Of a stretch of DNA of 64,000 bases, positions 8,601 to 17,828 are shown piece by piece; position 1 is the stretch's first letter, and every line of letters starts with the position of its first letter. The DNA comes from Zobellia laminariae (GTDB taxonomy: Bacteria; Bacteroidota; Bacteroidia; Flavobacteriales; Flavobacteriaceae). The notes beneath the pieces are model-generated. The model worked only from the letters and a program-made list of their open reading frames with translations. It had not been told where the DNA came from and did not search any database. The stretch lies in assembly GCF_009725995.1 (NCBI RefSeq), contig NZ_RCNS01000003.1, positions 62,001 through 126,000 on the forward strand. The letters are read 5' to 3'. Position numbers and translations under genes: made by a program.

Positions 8601-11433
8601 GAATCAACTTACCCTAATAGTCATCTTTTGTAGCGCTACCAACCTTATAGCCCAAAAAGACACCCTTTACTTTAATTCGAAGTGGAATCAAACAGATAAA
8701 AACAATGCTGCTTTTTTTAGACTGGTCCCATTAGAGAAAGAAGGTGATTTATATAAAGTGGAAGACTATTATATAAATGGCAATCTGCAGATGCAAGGGT
8801 ACTATTTAGAAAATGAAATCCTACACGGCAAAGTTACTTGGTATTTTGAAGACGGAACAAAATCTATAGAATCAGAATACAAAAATGGCGTTTTAGAAGG
8901 TGCAAATACCATTTATAAGGAAGGGGGTCAAATTAGCTCTAAAGGCATTTATAAGAACAATAAGCCTTACTCAGGTAGCTTTATTGTTTACCGTTTGCTA
9001 CAAACCTATACCAATGGTGTATTGAATGGCGAAGAAATTAGCTATGCGGATAATGGCAAAATAGCAACGAAGGGAACTAATAAGAACGGTAAACGATTTA
9101 ATGGTGAATTTACCAATACCCAAACAGAAAAAACCACCTATAAGGATGGCAGAAATGATGGCATTACAACTTCTTACTACGATTTAAATTTCACGCAGAA
9201 AAAGCAATCTTATGCTGTTGTTAATGGCATAAAAGAAGGCGAAGAAGTTTCTTATTATGAAGATGGAAAAGAAAAATCCAGAGGCATCAATAAAGCGGGA
9301 ATGTCCTATAATGGTTCATTTTACAATGAATATACGCGCAAAATCGCCACTTATAAAGATGGAGGCTTTCATGGTCCGCTCACCACTTTTAATGATCAAG
9401 GTAAAATAATTTCAGTACGTGAATATAATAATGGAAAGGTTTCAGGTAGGGTAATGAGTACAGGGCTTCTTGAGAATAAAGTATGTGAGTGTGAGTATAA
9501 AGAGCAAGAACCTTTTAATGGAGAGGAATGTAAAGGTTATGATGTTTATAAGTATGTAGATGGTCAATTAGTAACGTTAACCTCCTACAATTCTGAAAAT
9601 CAAGATGAAAAAATAGAAATTCAGTTTTTTAAAGAGAAAGAGAAAACTAAAAAACTCGTCAACCTAAACGGAGAAGCATACGAGTTAATTTATAAAAATG
9701 GCAAGGCATATTCTGGTCAAGATTATGATCGTATATCGGGTAGCTTAACCACTTTTAAAAATGGTGCAAAAGAAGGTCCTTTTCAAATTAATAAGAAGTA
9801 CAAGGATTATATCGCATCTGGTAATTTCAACCAAGGCGTTTATGACGGAAAAATAGAATTCAAGAATTTACAAAGTAATACAAGTACATTCTGTACGTAC
9901 CAAAATGGAAATCCAATTGATGGTACTGCAATTTACAAAGACACCATTGTATCCTATAAAAACGGACTTAAACATGGGTTAGAAACTCCTATGCGTGCTT
10001 ATGGAGCCTATAATGCACCTTTTGATAGTATTAGCAGAAACTATAAAGAAGGTAAGCTACATGGTCTAATTCAATATTTTCAAGAAAGTGAATTAATTGC
10101 CGAAGGATTGTACCAAAACAACAAACCTTTTACGGGCGTATTTTATGAATATTCTGGCGGAACCAGTTATAGGAGAAAAACCTATAACGAAGGCGAGCAA
10201 TTAAAAGAGGAATATATTGCTCAGAAATTTAAGGCTATCTACGAGTACAAGGACAATAAACTTCACCAAGGAAAATTCTATTGTAACGAGAAATTAATTG
10301 CTGAAGGTGACTATAAAACAGGCAGTCCGTTTGAAGGTAGTTTTGCCATATTAGAAAAAATTGACAAGAACTATTTCCCTGAGAAATACACACTTACTCA
10401 CTATAAAAAAGGCAAGAAAAATGGGGATGAAACTGTGGTTAATTTTAACGAAAATTCAATAGAAGAGGTTACTCAATATAAAAATGGAAAAATTTTAAGT
10501 AAAACAATTTTCCTCCCTTTTAAAGATAAAATTAGCCTCAAAGGCACTTACAAAAACAACATACCTTTTTCGGGATATTTTTTAACCTCCCTAGCTATTA
10601 ACCTACCAGATACAGAAACAAAAAGCAATTATCAATCTGTAAGCCATTATGAAAATGGTCAAAAATCAGGCATGGAATATTTTACTACCATGGGTTCTAA
10701 TATGCGGGTGGTACTAGATAGTGTAAGCTATAAAGACGGAAAACCATTTCAGGGCAATCTACTTGAAGTATACAATAGTGATACCCTAGCGCATCATTAT
10801 GAAAATGGAAATTTAGTACAGACTAATATTTATACATGGGGACTAAGCAAAAAACCAGATGCTATAGTAAGGTATACTAACAAAGGCTATAAAACCTCTA
10901 AGGAAAGACCTTCTAGAGACATAACAAGCTATTCTACCGAAGTAATTTATACAAACACCGACCCTAGTGCAGGAACAGCAATTATTACCGGTAATGGAAA
11001 TGAAATGGGCAGATTCTCATTCTCAAAGAAAGGTATTTCTAATGCTTCATTTTCATTTAAGGAATATGACACAAACGTTACCATAGAAAGTATTGCCCTA
11101 AATAAAATAGCGCTAGTTTTTGACTTAGAAAATATGCTAATAAAGTTTGAAAGCACTCTTAAACCTATGACTACTATAAAACCTAGTGATGTTCAAGATT
11201 GGCTTCGATTATTTTATTTTGGTGATGGTCCGGCAAGTTTTTATTTCGATGGAGAAGAAACACCTATTGCTACATGTATGTACAAAGAAGGTAGGGAGTA
11301 CAACGGCGTTACAACTAACATAAATAAAAATGGCAGCTATAACTATAACTTGTATAAGAAAGGCGAATTGGTTGAAGAACAAAAAAACATAACCAAGCAG
11401 CAATTAGTACAACTAATTAACACCAAGCAATAA
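8590..11433 (+). CDS. large exported MORN-repeat protein (YwqK-like), copy 1
   Basis: The signal peptide is MSIKNQLTLIVIFCSATNLIAQ. Over 30 MORN_2-like units with the cores YKNG, YEDGK, FKNGAKEG and YKEGKLHG fill residues 50-790. Residues about 790-947 form a different C-terminal domain. A Cys cluster (VCECEY, then EEC) lies near residues 298-314 and has its counterpart in the next gene, which begins its mature part with the same QKDTLYF motif. The pair is a tandem duplication. Length (947) far exceeds ordinary YwqK proteins. A periplasmic or surface scaffold is likely; enzymatic activity is not evident. Confidence 0.75.
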   Translation: MSIKNQLTLIVIFCSATNLIAQKDTLYFNSKWNQTDKNNAAFFRLVPLEKEGDLYKVEDYYINGNLQMQGYYLENEILHGKVTWYFEDGTKSIESEYKNGVLEGANTIYKEGGQISSKGIYKNNKPYSGSFIVYRLLQTYTNGVLNGEEISYADNGKIATKGTNKNGKRFNGEFTNTQTEKTTYKDGRNDGITTSYYDLNFTQKKQSYAVVNGIKEGEEVSYYEDGKEKSRGINKAGMSYNGSFYNEYTRKIATYKDGGFHGPLTTFNDQGKIISVREYNNGKVSGRVMSTGLLENKVCECEYKEQEPFNGEECKGYDVYKYVDGQLVTLTSYNSENQDEKIEIQFFKEKEKTKKLVNLNGEAYELIYKNGKAYSGQDYDRISGSLTTFKNGAKEGPFQINKKYKDYIASGNFNQGVYDGKIEFKNLQSNTSTFCTYQNGNPIDGTAIYKDTIVSYKNGLKHGLETPMRAYGAYNAPFDSISRNYKEGKLHGLIQYFQESELIAEGLYQNNKPFTGVFYEYSGGTSYRRKTYNEGEQLKEEYIAQKFKAIYEYKDNKLHQGKFYCNEKLIAEGDYKTGSPFEGSFAILEKIDKNYFPEKYTLTHYKKGKKNGDETVVNFNENSIEEVTQYKNGKILSKTIFLPFKDKISLKGTYKNNIPFSGYFLTSLAINLPDTETKSNYQSVSHYENGQKSGMEYFTTMGSNMRVVLDSVSYKDGKPFQGNLLEVYNSDTLAHHYENGNLVQTNIYTWGLSKKPDAIVRYTNKGYKTSKERPSRDITSYSTEVIYTNTDPSAGTAIITGNGNEMGRFSFSKKGISNASFSFKEYDTNVTIESIALNKIALVFDLENMLIKFESTLKPMTTIKPSDVQDWLRLFYFGDGPASFYFDGEETPIATCMYKEGREYNGVTTNINKNGSYNYNLYKKGELVEEQKNITKQQLVQLINTKQ

Positions 11434-11438
11434 CTATA

Positions 11439-14174
11439 ATGAAAAACATACTCCCCCTACTCTTTTTAGTTGTTACGGTCCAAATATCCGCACAAAAAGA
11501 CACGCTTTATTTTGACGCTGACTGGCATAGAATTGAAAAAGCAAATGCATCCTTTTTTAGACCGCTTCCGTTAGAAAAAGAAGGGAATTTATATTATGTG
11601 AAAGACTATTTCATTGGCGGCAATATTCAAATGGATGGTTATTGGTCTAACATTGAAGATGAAACTCTAGAGGGAAAAATTAGATGGTATCATAAAAATG
11701 GTCAGCTTTCTGAAAGTAGATATTACTCTAATGGCATACTTAACGGAGAATCTATCGTGTATTCCCAAAACGGATTTTTAAGAGCAAAAGGGGAATATAA
11801 AAATGGTCATGGCTGGGAAGGCACTTTTATTCATCCTTGTTGTTTTAATGGGTTTATCCCTATTTACAAAGAAGGCAATCGTATTGGACAACAAATGTTT
11901 TATGAAAACTCCAATCAAATTGCCCAGAAAAAAACACAACAAACAGATAGTATTAGTATCACTAGATATTTCGATAAAAAAGGAAAAGAGATAGGCAAAA
12001 ACCGTTATAAAAATGGCAGTATTAAAGAAGGAATGTTAGCCTCTTTTTTTATAAATAAGGAAGATGATGCAAAAAGTATAGAAGATTACATGCATTTCAA
12101 AAATGGAGAAATGCATGGTGAGTATGCTGTATTCGATGCTAAAGAAAACCTACTTTCAAAAGCTGATTACAAGAATGGCAAACCGCACAGCGGTACCGTT
12201 TTTAGCTATGGCAGTTTAAAAACATATGCCAACGGAAAATTAGAAGGTGAGGAAATAGGATACTCTCGAAAAAAAATAGAAGTGACCAGAGGTATAAATA
12301 AAGATGGTGAACATTGGAATGGTCAGTTTATAGATAATTATGTTAACAGTATCTCTAGCTACAAAGAAGGAAGATTAGAAGGCAAGCAAACTTTGTATTA
12401 TTCCGATAACTTGGAGCAGGTGAAATCATATGAACATATTCAGAATTATGATAAAAACGGTGAAAGCGCTTATTATTTAAAGGATGGAAAAGAATTGGCA
12501 AAAGGAATCTACAAAGACCATAAACCTTGGAACGGAACTTTCTATGATCCGTATAGTATGCTTTTTTCTTCTTTTAAAAATGGTGAAAAACATGGCATAT
12601 TTGCTCAATATAACAGCGTTGGTGAGATTTTAGAGCAACAAGAATATGAGAATGACCTACTTACCGGTATGGTAAAAAGTAAACGCCTAGACGGAGAAAT
12701 CTGCAAGTGTATGTATAAAAAGGGAGAGCCCTATACAGGTCAAGTTTGTGACACTTATACGATAACACACTTTGAAAAAGGAACTACTGTTAAAAGAGAA
12801 AATTTCGAGTTTGATTATGAAAATGACACCCTTGTTTTTACGGGTGACACAAGTTATAAAGACGGAATTGTTAGTGCACAAACAATAATTGCAGATAACA
12901 AAACTTATGCCGTTACCTTTAAGAATGAACTACCATATAATGGTATTCATTACATATCTTATAGTGGAGAAATGACTACGTATAAAAACGGAATAAAAGA
13001 AGGTGTTTTTATAGAGCAAGATGAAGAAAATAGAGATTTGAGCATTAGTGGATCTTATAAAAACAAACAACGCCACGGATTAATTGAATTCTATGAAAAA
13101 GATTTAAAAAAGAAAACCACTTGTATCTATAAAAAAGGGAAACCAATTAAGGGTACAGTTATAAAGGACCATACATTCACCATCTATAAAAAAGGATTAA
13201 AACAGGGGGTTGAAAAAGAAATAACTGAAACTGGGCTAAAAGAGGTAATAGAGAGAGAAGCTGTATATGACAAAGGTATTATTATATCCGAATCTTGGCC
13301 ACGCTTAAAAAATCCAAAAGGAGAAATTCCAAAAGGAAACTACAAAGACGGCAAACCTTTTAATGGTGACTTTTTCAAATTTGAATCTATATTAGCCTCA
13401 TTTACCAACTATGAAAATGGTATAATTTCAGGTACACAGTATGTAGGTTTTAATGACTATGAAACCCTTGTTGTTGTAGATTCTATGCAGTATAAATCTG
13501 GTAAACCCCATGAAGGTAGATTTATGGAGCATACAGAAGATAGATTACATTTTCACGAATACCAAAACGGAAAACTTGTTAAAACCATAGTCACCAAAGA
13601 TAATCTAAATCAGAAAATACGAAATACGGTTATCTATTCTGATACCGGTTTTACCGTTACTGAAAAAGATTCAGATTTGGTGATGTTCAGAGCCACCTAT
13701 TTAAATGAAGAACAAACGAAAGCAAGAGTTGAAGTATATTCTAATGTAGATGTATCTGCCGGCACAATAGAATTTCACGATAATAAAATTACCGCTATCA
13801 ACATTAATTACAATGAAGCTAGTTATGATGTTAATTATTCAATGGTAGATTCTCAATTAGTAATCAGCTTAAAAAAAGAAGGAATTCTATTAAAGGCATA
13901 CCCTAGTTTTAAACATATTAAGCAGTTTACGTACAAAGACTTTCTTAATCCAGAAAAGCTGTTTGTTGACGGTGAAGTGACCATGCATTCTTATATAGAT
14001 GATAAGCATGTAGCAACAGGGATAATCTTAAATAGAGATTTTTACGACGGTGTTCAAATACGTTTTGATAATAACAGTAACACTTATACCTATTTTAAAT
14101 ACAACAAAGGAGAACGTTTAGAGTGGGAAACAAGTCTGACCAAAGAAGAAGTTTTAAAATTGTTACATAAATAA
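11439..14174 (+). CDS. large exported MORN-repeat protein (YwqK-like), copy 2
   Basis: It begins 5 bp after the stop of its paralogue. The signal peptide is MKNILPLLFLVVTVQISAQ and the mature N-terminus QKDTLYFDADW matches QKDTLYFNSKW of copy 1. Repeats such as YKNGHGWEGTF, YANGKLEGEEIGY and YKDGKPFNGDFF run through most of the protein, and the Cys cluster (ICKCMY, then QVC) is kept near residues 421-436. The C-terminal 150 residues match the corresponding copy-1 domain in layout (AGTIEFHDNKI against AGTAIITGNG). The two copies have clearly diverged, so the duplication is not recent. Confidence 0.75.
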   Translation: MKNILPLLFLVVTVQISAQKDTLYFDADWHRIEKANASFFRPLPLEKEGNLYYVKDYFIGGNIQMDGYWSNIEDETLEGKIRWYHKNGQLSESRYYSNGILNGESIVYSQNGFLRAKGEYKNGHGWEGTFIHPCCFNGFIPIYKEGNRIGQQMFYENSNQIAQKKTQQTDSISITRYFDKKGKEIGKNRYKNGSIKEGMLASFFINKEDDAKSIEDYMHFKNGEMHGEYAVFDAKENLLSKADYKNGKPHSGTVFSYGSLKTYANGKLEGEEIGYSRKKIEVTRGINKDGEHWNGQFIDNYVNSISSYKEGRLEGKQTLYYSDNLEQVKSYEHIQNYDKNGESAYYLKDGKELAKGIYKDHKPWNGTFYDPYSMLFSSFKNGEKHGIFAQYNSVGEILEQQEYENDLLTGMVKSKRLDGEICKCMYKKGEPYTGQVCDTYTITHFEKGTTVKRENFEFDYENDTLVFTGDTSYKDGIVSAQTIIADNKTYAVTFKNELPYNGIHYISYSGEMTTYKNGIKEGVFIEQDEENRDLSISGSYKNKQRHGLIEFYEKDLKKKTTCIYKKGKPIKGTVIKDHTFTIYKKGLKQGVEKEITETGLKEVIEREAVYDKGIIISESWPRLKNPKGEIPKGNYKDGKPFNGDFFKFESILASFTNYENGIISGTQYVGFNDYETLVVVDSMQYKSGKPHEGRFMEHTEDRLHFHEYQNGKLVKTIVTKDNLNQKIRNTVIYSDTGFTVTEKDSDLVMFRATYLNEEQTKARVEVYSNVDVSAGTIEFHDNKITAININYNEASYDVNYSMVDSQLVISLKKEGILLKAYPSFKHIKQFTYKDFLNPEKLFVDGEVTMHSYIDDKHVATGIILNRDFYDGVQIRFDNNSNTYTYFKYNKGERLEWETSLTKEEVLKLLHK

Positions 14175-14190
14175 TCTTAAAAACTAATTA

Positions 14191-14850
14191 ATGCAGTTAT
14201 TGGATAATGTTATTCTCTTCTTAAGTGTTTTAATTGGTGCAAATATCGTTATGTATCTCTGTACAGTGCTTATAAGTTATTCGTGGTCAAAAGTTCATAA
14301 TCACAAAACACTGGCATTAACTAGACGGGATGTATACAATAGTCTTAGTGTTGTACTTATAAATATTTTGGTAGCTATACCAGGCTATTATTTATATAAA
14401 AATGGAAGCATTCATTTTACAACCGATACTCACTTTATTCAAGATTTTGTCATATTGTTCTTTGCTTTCGATTTGGGCATGTATCTACTTCATTTAGTCT
14501 CTCATTTTGTATGGCCCTTTAAAAAGTTTCATAACACCCATCATTCCCATGAATATTTTAACGCCATTAGCCTATACGTGATGGAACCTGTGGAGTCTCT
14601 TCTATTTGGACTCTTATTAACCGTATTCGCATTTTTTGTTCAACTCAACATTTATAGCTTTCTCGCCTTCATATTTTTGAACTGGGCCTTAGGTGTCATG
14701 GGGCATTTAAATACACAATCAACAAAGCAACCTTTTCTTTTTGGTAACCACGTGTTCCATAAAACACACCACCAACAAGCCAATAGCAACTTTGGCTTTT
14801 ATACCGTAATTTGGGATAGAATTTTCGGTACTTTTTATAGAAAGAACTAG
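14191..14850 (+). CDS. membrane fatty acid hydroxylase / sterol desaturase family protein
   Basis: The 219-residue protein has four or five membrane spans and the three histidine boxes of the di-iron hydroxylase superfamily: HLVSH (101-105), HNTHH (114-118) and HKTHH (190-194), plus GH at 171-172. Members hydroxylate or desaturate fatty acids, sterols or carotenoids in the inner membrane using O2. The substrate cannot be read from the sequence; a lipid of the envelope is the conservative guess. It follows the MORN gene by 16 bp and so probably shares its transcript, and it ends 21 bp from convergent miaE. Confidence 0.85.
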   Translation: MQLLDNVILFLSVLIGANIVMYLCTVLISYSWSKVHNHKTLALTRRDVYNSLSVVLINILVAIPGYYLYKNGSIHFTTDTHFIQDFVILFFAFDLGMYLLHLVSHFVWPFKKFHNTHHSHEYFNAISLYVMEPVESLLFGLLLTVFAFFVQLNIYSFLAFIFLNWALGVMGHLNTQSTKQPFLFGNHVFHKTHHQQANSNFGFYTVIWDRIFGTFYRKN

Positions 14851-14871
14851 ACACCTCCTGTAGCTATCTTT

Positions 14872-15453
14872 TTAACCATGTATGGTTTCATCCTTCCCGT
14901 AGTTTTTAATTACCTCGGCTTCAAAAGCAACTAGCTCTTGCCAGCGTTTATCCACATCTACATCTTGACCGTATTTGCGAGCAAAACCAATAAAAGTAGT
15001 GTAATGGCCTGCTTCACTAACCATTAGGTCATGATAGAATTTAGAAAGCTCGGGGTCTTTTATTTCTTCTGAAAGTAGCTTAAAACGCTCACAACTTCGT
15101 GCTTCAATCATAGCAGAAAACAAGAGCCTGTCTACCATAGATTTAAGTCTACTCCCTCCTTTGTTCATGAACTTGTAAAGCTCATTAACATAGCTATCTT
15201 TGCGTTCTCTACCTAAAGTGTAACCTCGCTTTTTAATGATTTCATGAACCATTTGAAAATGCTCTAATTCTTCTTGGGCTAAAAGGAGTAAATCGGTAAC
15301 TAAATCCGGATACTCAGAATTGAGCGTAATTATAGTAATTGCATTGGTAGCCGCCTTTTGCTCACACCACGCATGGTCTGTAAGTATTTCTTCTATGTTC
15401 TTTTCAACAATATTAACCCAACGTGGGTCTGTCGCTAATTTTAAATGAAGCAT
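14872..15453 (-). CDS. miaE: tRNA-(ms2io6A37) hydroxylase MiaE
   Basis: This 193-residue ferritin-like protein carries the paired di-iron ligand motifs of MiaE: DHAWCEQKAA near the N-terminus, EELEHFQMVHEI in the middle, then IEARSCERF and SEAGHY. MiaE hydroxylates the isopentenyl group of ms2i6A at tRNA position 37 using O2. The length is as expected for the shorter bacterial form. It is convergent with the hydroxylase gene at its 3' side and faces a 300-bp non-coding stretch at its 5' side. I see no regulatory site of note. Confidence 0.9.
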   Translation of the reverse strand: MLHLKLATDPRWVNIVEKNIEEILTDHAWCEQKAATNAITIITLNSEYPDLVTDLLLLAQEELEHFQMVHEIIKKRGYTLGRERKDSYVNELYKFMNKGGSRLKSMVDRLLFSAMIEARSCERFKLLSEEIKDPELSKFYHDLMVSEAGHYTTFIGFARKYGQDVDVDKRWQELVAFEAEVIKNYGKDETIHG

Positions 15454-15756
15454 CGGCTTTAGTTTATGTAAAAGTAGGTATCAGAGGGGAAAGAAATCAA
15501 TAAACCTTAACTCTTTTCAAAATAGTAGTTCACTAGTTCTTAAATAGAGATAAGCATAAAGGATATTATTATTTCACAACGAAAGAATTAATATACAAGT
15601 GATTGCGTTGTATTCAAAAAATGGTACCATCATTAGTATTGAAAAGCCACTATACCTAATACCTCAAGCCATAATTGATGTTTAGATAAATAAATTTTCG
15701 CTTCTCAATATACATTTTTATCGCTAAATTGATATATTTATGCAAAATTGATATAC
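15454..15756. promoter_or_regulatory. intergenic region with 11-bp direct repeat before the HTH gene
   Basis: The region holds the miaE promoter and that of the following regulator-like gene. Immediately before the ATG there is a direct repeat, AAATTGATATA, at 15726-15736 and 15745-15755. The copies start 19 bp apart, about two helical turns. Such an arrangement next to a small DNA-binding protein gene suggests an autoregulatory operator (inference). Nothing else is recognisable. Confidence 0.45.
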
Positions 15757-16175
15757 ATGAAAATTGAACTATGCCCCAACTGCAATTCTGACAGCTATAT
15801 AAAAAGTGGAATCGTCAATAACAGGCAGCGATTCAAGTGTAAAAAATGTAATTATTTTTTCTCCGTCAATAAAATTGGAAAAAAATTGATGATTACTATG
15901 TTAACAAATCACTCCAATTATATTTAGAAGGGTTAACCTATCGTGAGATTGAACGCATTTTAGGTATCTCCCACGTAAGCATCATGAATTGGGTTAAGAA
16001 ATACAACATTAAACGTCCCTACAATTCTGATTACCACCCTACTTACAAAATTCTAAACGCTACAGAGCTTGGCGATTACTTTAAAAAAACCGAAAATATA
16101 AAGGGGGCAGGAGTAATTGTTACTGAGCTGGGAGATAAGTTTATGCTCATAAAATGGGAGCGTTTTAAGGAGTAA
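15757..16175 (+). pseudogene. zinc-ribbon/HTH transposase-like regulator, frameshifted at A7
   Basis: Read in one frame to an A7 tract (15879-15885) and then in the -1 frame, this gives a coherent protein of about 139 residues. It has a zinc ribbon with C6-x2-C9 and C28-x2-C31, then an HTH (YREIERILGISHVSIMNWVKKYNI), then a short C-terminal domain. It resembles the N-terminal InsA part of IS1-type transposases but has no catalytic part and no terminal repeats, so it looks like a domesticated regulator in front of the acetate genes. The uncorrected first frame stops after 56 residues (15925-15927). Disabled gene, sequencing error or programmed frameshift all remain possible. Confidence 0.65.
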
Positions 16176-16283
16176 CTATATTAAATTAGCAAAAAGATAT
16201 ATTAATAAAACATTAACTAATTGTTTTTAAGAGTTTAGCGGTGCACACAAAATCAATTCATCACTAACTAATCTCTTAAAATC

Positions 16284-17531
16284 ATGAGTAAACAAACTCT
16301 ATTACTGATTGGCCTTTTTATAATGTCCTTTCAATTGATGATTGCCCAAGGTTCGCCTGACTATACGGGAGGACTCAAAATGAAATTTAACGAAGATGGA
16401 TCTAAATATCTACGAATTATTTCTTGGGCACAGGTACAGGCTAATTATGGTTTGGACGAAACTTTTGATGGAAACGGGAATGAGAATAGTCCGTTAAACT
16501 TTAATTTGCGAAGAGCTCGTATTTTAATGTTCGCCCAAATCAACAAGGACTTTTTAATCTTAACTCATTTTGGTCTTAACAGCTTAAACAGTTCAACACT
16601 AAGCCCTACTGGTAAAGGAGATGGTTCTCAATTATTTTTTCACGGTGTTTGGGCACAATACAACCTAGGAGAGAATCATACAGTTGGTGGTGGATTACAT
16701 TATTTTAACGGTATTTCTAGACTTAACAACCAAAGTACCTTAAATATGATGACGATGGATAACAATCGTCAATCTTGGGCCACCATTGGTCTTTCCGATC
16801 AATTTGCACGTCATTTAGGTTTTTTTATCAAAGGAAAGTTTGATAGACTTCAATATCGTCTAGCCGTAAACGATGCTGCTACAGCAACTTTAGATAGTCG
16901 TGTTGCCGTTGCTGGCGGAGATGCCGTTTACAATGGTCGCGCTTTACTAGGTTCTAAAGATGCAGGCAAAACCTATGCTGGTTACTTAGATTATCATTTT
17001 CTTGATCAAGAATCTAATTTTTTACCATACAAGGTGGGCTCTTATCTTGGAGGTAAAAAAATATTTAACATTGGAGCCGGGTTCTTTTTACATCCAAAAG
17101 GTGCCGTTATCAACACAGGTTCTGAAACCGCTCCTACTCTAGACGGTGAAAATGTTTCGATTTTTGCTGTTGATGCTTTTTACGACACGCCACTTGGCGA
17201 AGATGGAAGCGCATTAACTGCCTATGCTGTTTTTCAATCCAACGATTATGGTAAAAATTACCTATTCAGCGCCTATGGAACCGGAAGCATGGTTTATGGC
17301 CATGTAGGATATGTTTTTAAAGGTGATGTAACCAAAACCAGGTATCAACCTTACCTAAGTTATGGCACTCACAGTTATGATGCCGTAAGCGATAGTAGAA
17401 ATACATTAGGTATTGGTGTAAACGCATACATGAGCGGCCATAATTCCAAATTGACTTTAGAGTACAAGAAACAAGAATTCGGGGCATTAGACTCGAATAT
17501 CATATCACTTCAAGCAATGATTTACTTATAA
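16284..17531 (+). CDS. outer-membrane porin, phosphate-selective porin O/P type
   Basis: A signal peptide (MSKQTLLLIGLFIMSFQLMIAQ) is followed by a 393-residue beta-barrel with alternating aromatic strands, an early LRIISWAQVQANYGL strand, a characteristic NLRRARILMFAQINKDF element, and a terminal strand LDSNIISLQAMIYL. This fits the Pfam porin O/P group. Its position 10 bp before the two subunits of an organic-acid symporter implies that it lets the same substrate, probably acetate or a similar small carboxylate, cross the outer membrane. The selectivity is inference from context. Confidence 0.8.
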   Translation: MSKQTLLLIGLFIMSFQLMIAQGSPDYTGGLKMKFNEDGSKYLRIISWAQVQANYGLDETFDGNGNENSPLNFNLRRARILMFAQINKDFLILTHFGLNSLNSSTLSPTGKGDGSQLFFHGVWAQYNLGENHTVGGGLHYFNGISRLNNQSTLNMMTMDNNRQSWATIGLSDQFARHLGFFIKGKFDRLQYRLAVNDAATATLDSRVAVAGGDAVYNGRALLGSKDAGKTYAGYLDYHFLDQESNFLPYKVGSYLGGKKIFNIGAGFFLHPKGAVINTGSETAPTLDGENVSIFAVDAFYDTPLGEDGSALTAYAVFQSNDYGKNYLFSAYGTGSMVYGHVGYVFKGDVTKTRYQPYLSYGTHSYDAVSDSRNTLGIGVNAYMSGHNSKLTLEYKKQEFGALDSNIISLQAMIYL

Positions 17532-17541
17532 AAACACATTT

Positions 17542-17802
17542 ATGTCTGAAAAACAAGAAAAGGCTACGGCCTATTGGAAAGAGAACCTGAGGTATTTAAT
17601 TATACTACTTGTCATATGGTTCGTCGTATCCTTTGGATGCGGAATATTATTTAGAGAAGAATTAAATGAAATTAGACTTGGCGGATTTAAACTGGGTTTC
17701 TGGTTTGCACAACAAGGATCAATCTATGTATTCGTAGTACTCATTTTCGTCTACGTGAGATTAATGAACAAATTAGATAAAAAATACGGTTTCGACGAGT
17801 AA
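17542..17802 (+). CDS. DUF4212 small subunit of Na+/solute symporter
   Basis: This 86-residue protein has two membrane helices (LIILLVIWFVVSFGCGILF and IYVFVVLIFVYVRLM) and the family pattern KAxAYWKENLRYL at the start, plus GFKLGFWFAQQGSIYVF. It is the small partner always encoded just before the large symporter subunit of the VC_2705 type. The large subunit follows after 26 bp. It probably stabilises or modulates the transporter in the inner membrane. Confidence 0.88.
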   Translation: MSEKQEKATAYWKENLRYLIILLVIWFVVSFGCGILFREELNEIRLGGFKLGFWFAQQGSIYVFVVLIFVYVRLMNKLDKKYGFDE

Positions 17803-17828
17803 CCTAACCAACTTTAATACAGAACATT

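Noticed and set aside
5626..14174. True toxin-antitoxin modules from YwqK labels
   Set aside because: The label rests on MORN repeats only; no toxin gene is adjacent and the proteins are exported.
15757..16175. Complete IS1-type insertion sequence
   Set aside because: There is no InsB catalytic region, no terminal inverted repeats and no target duplication; only a zinc-ribbon/HTH unit is present.
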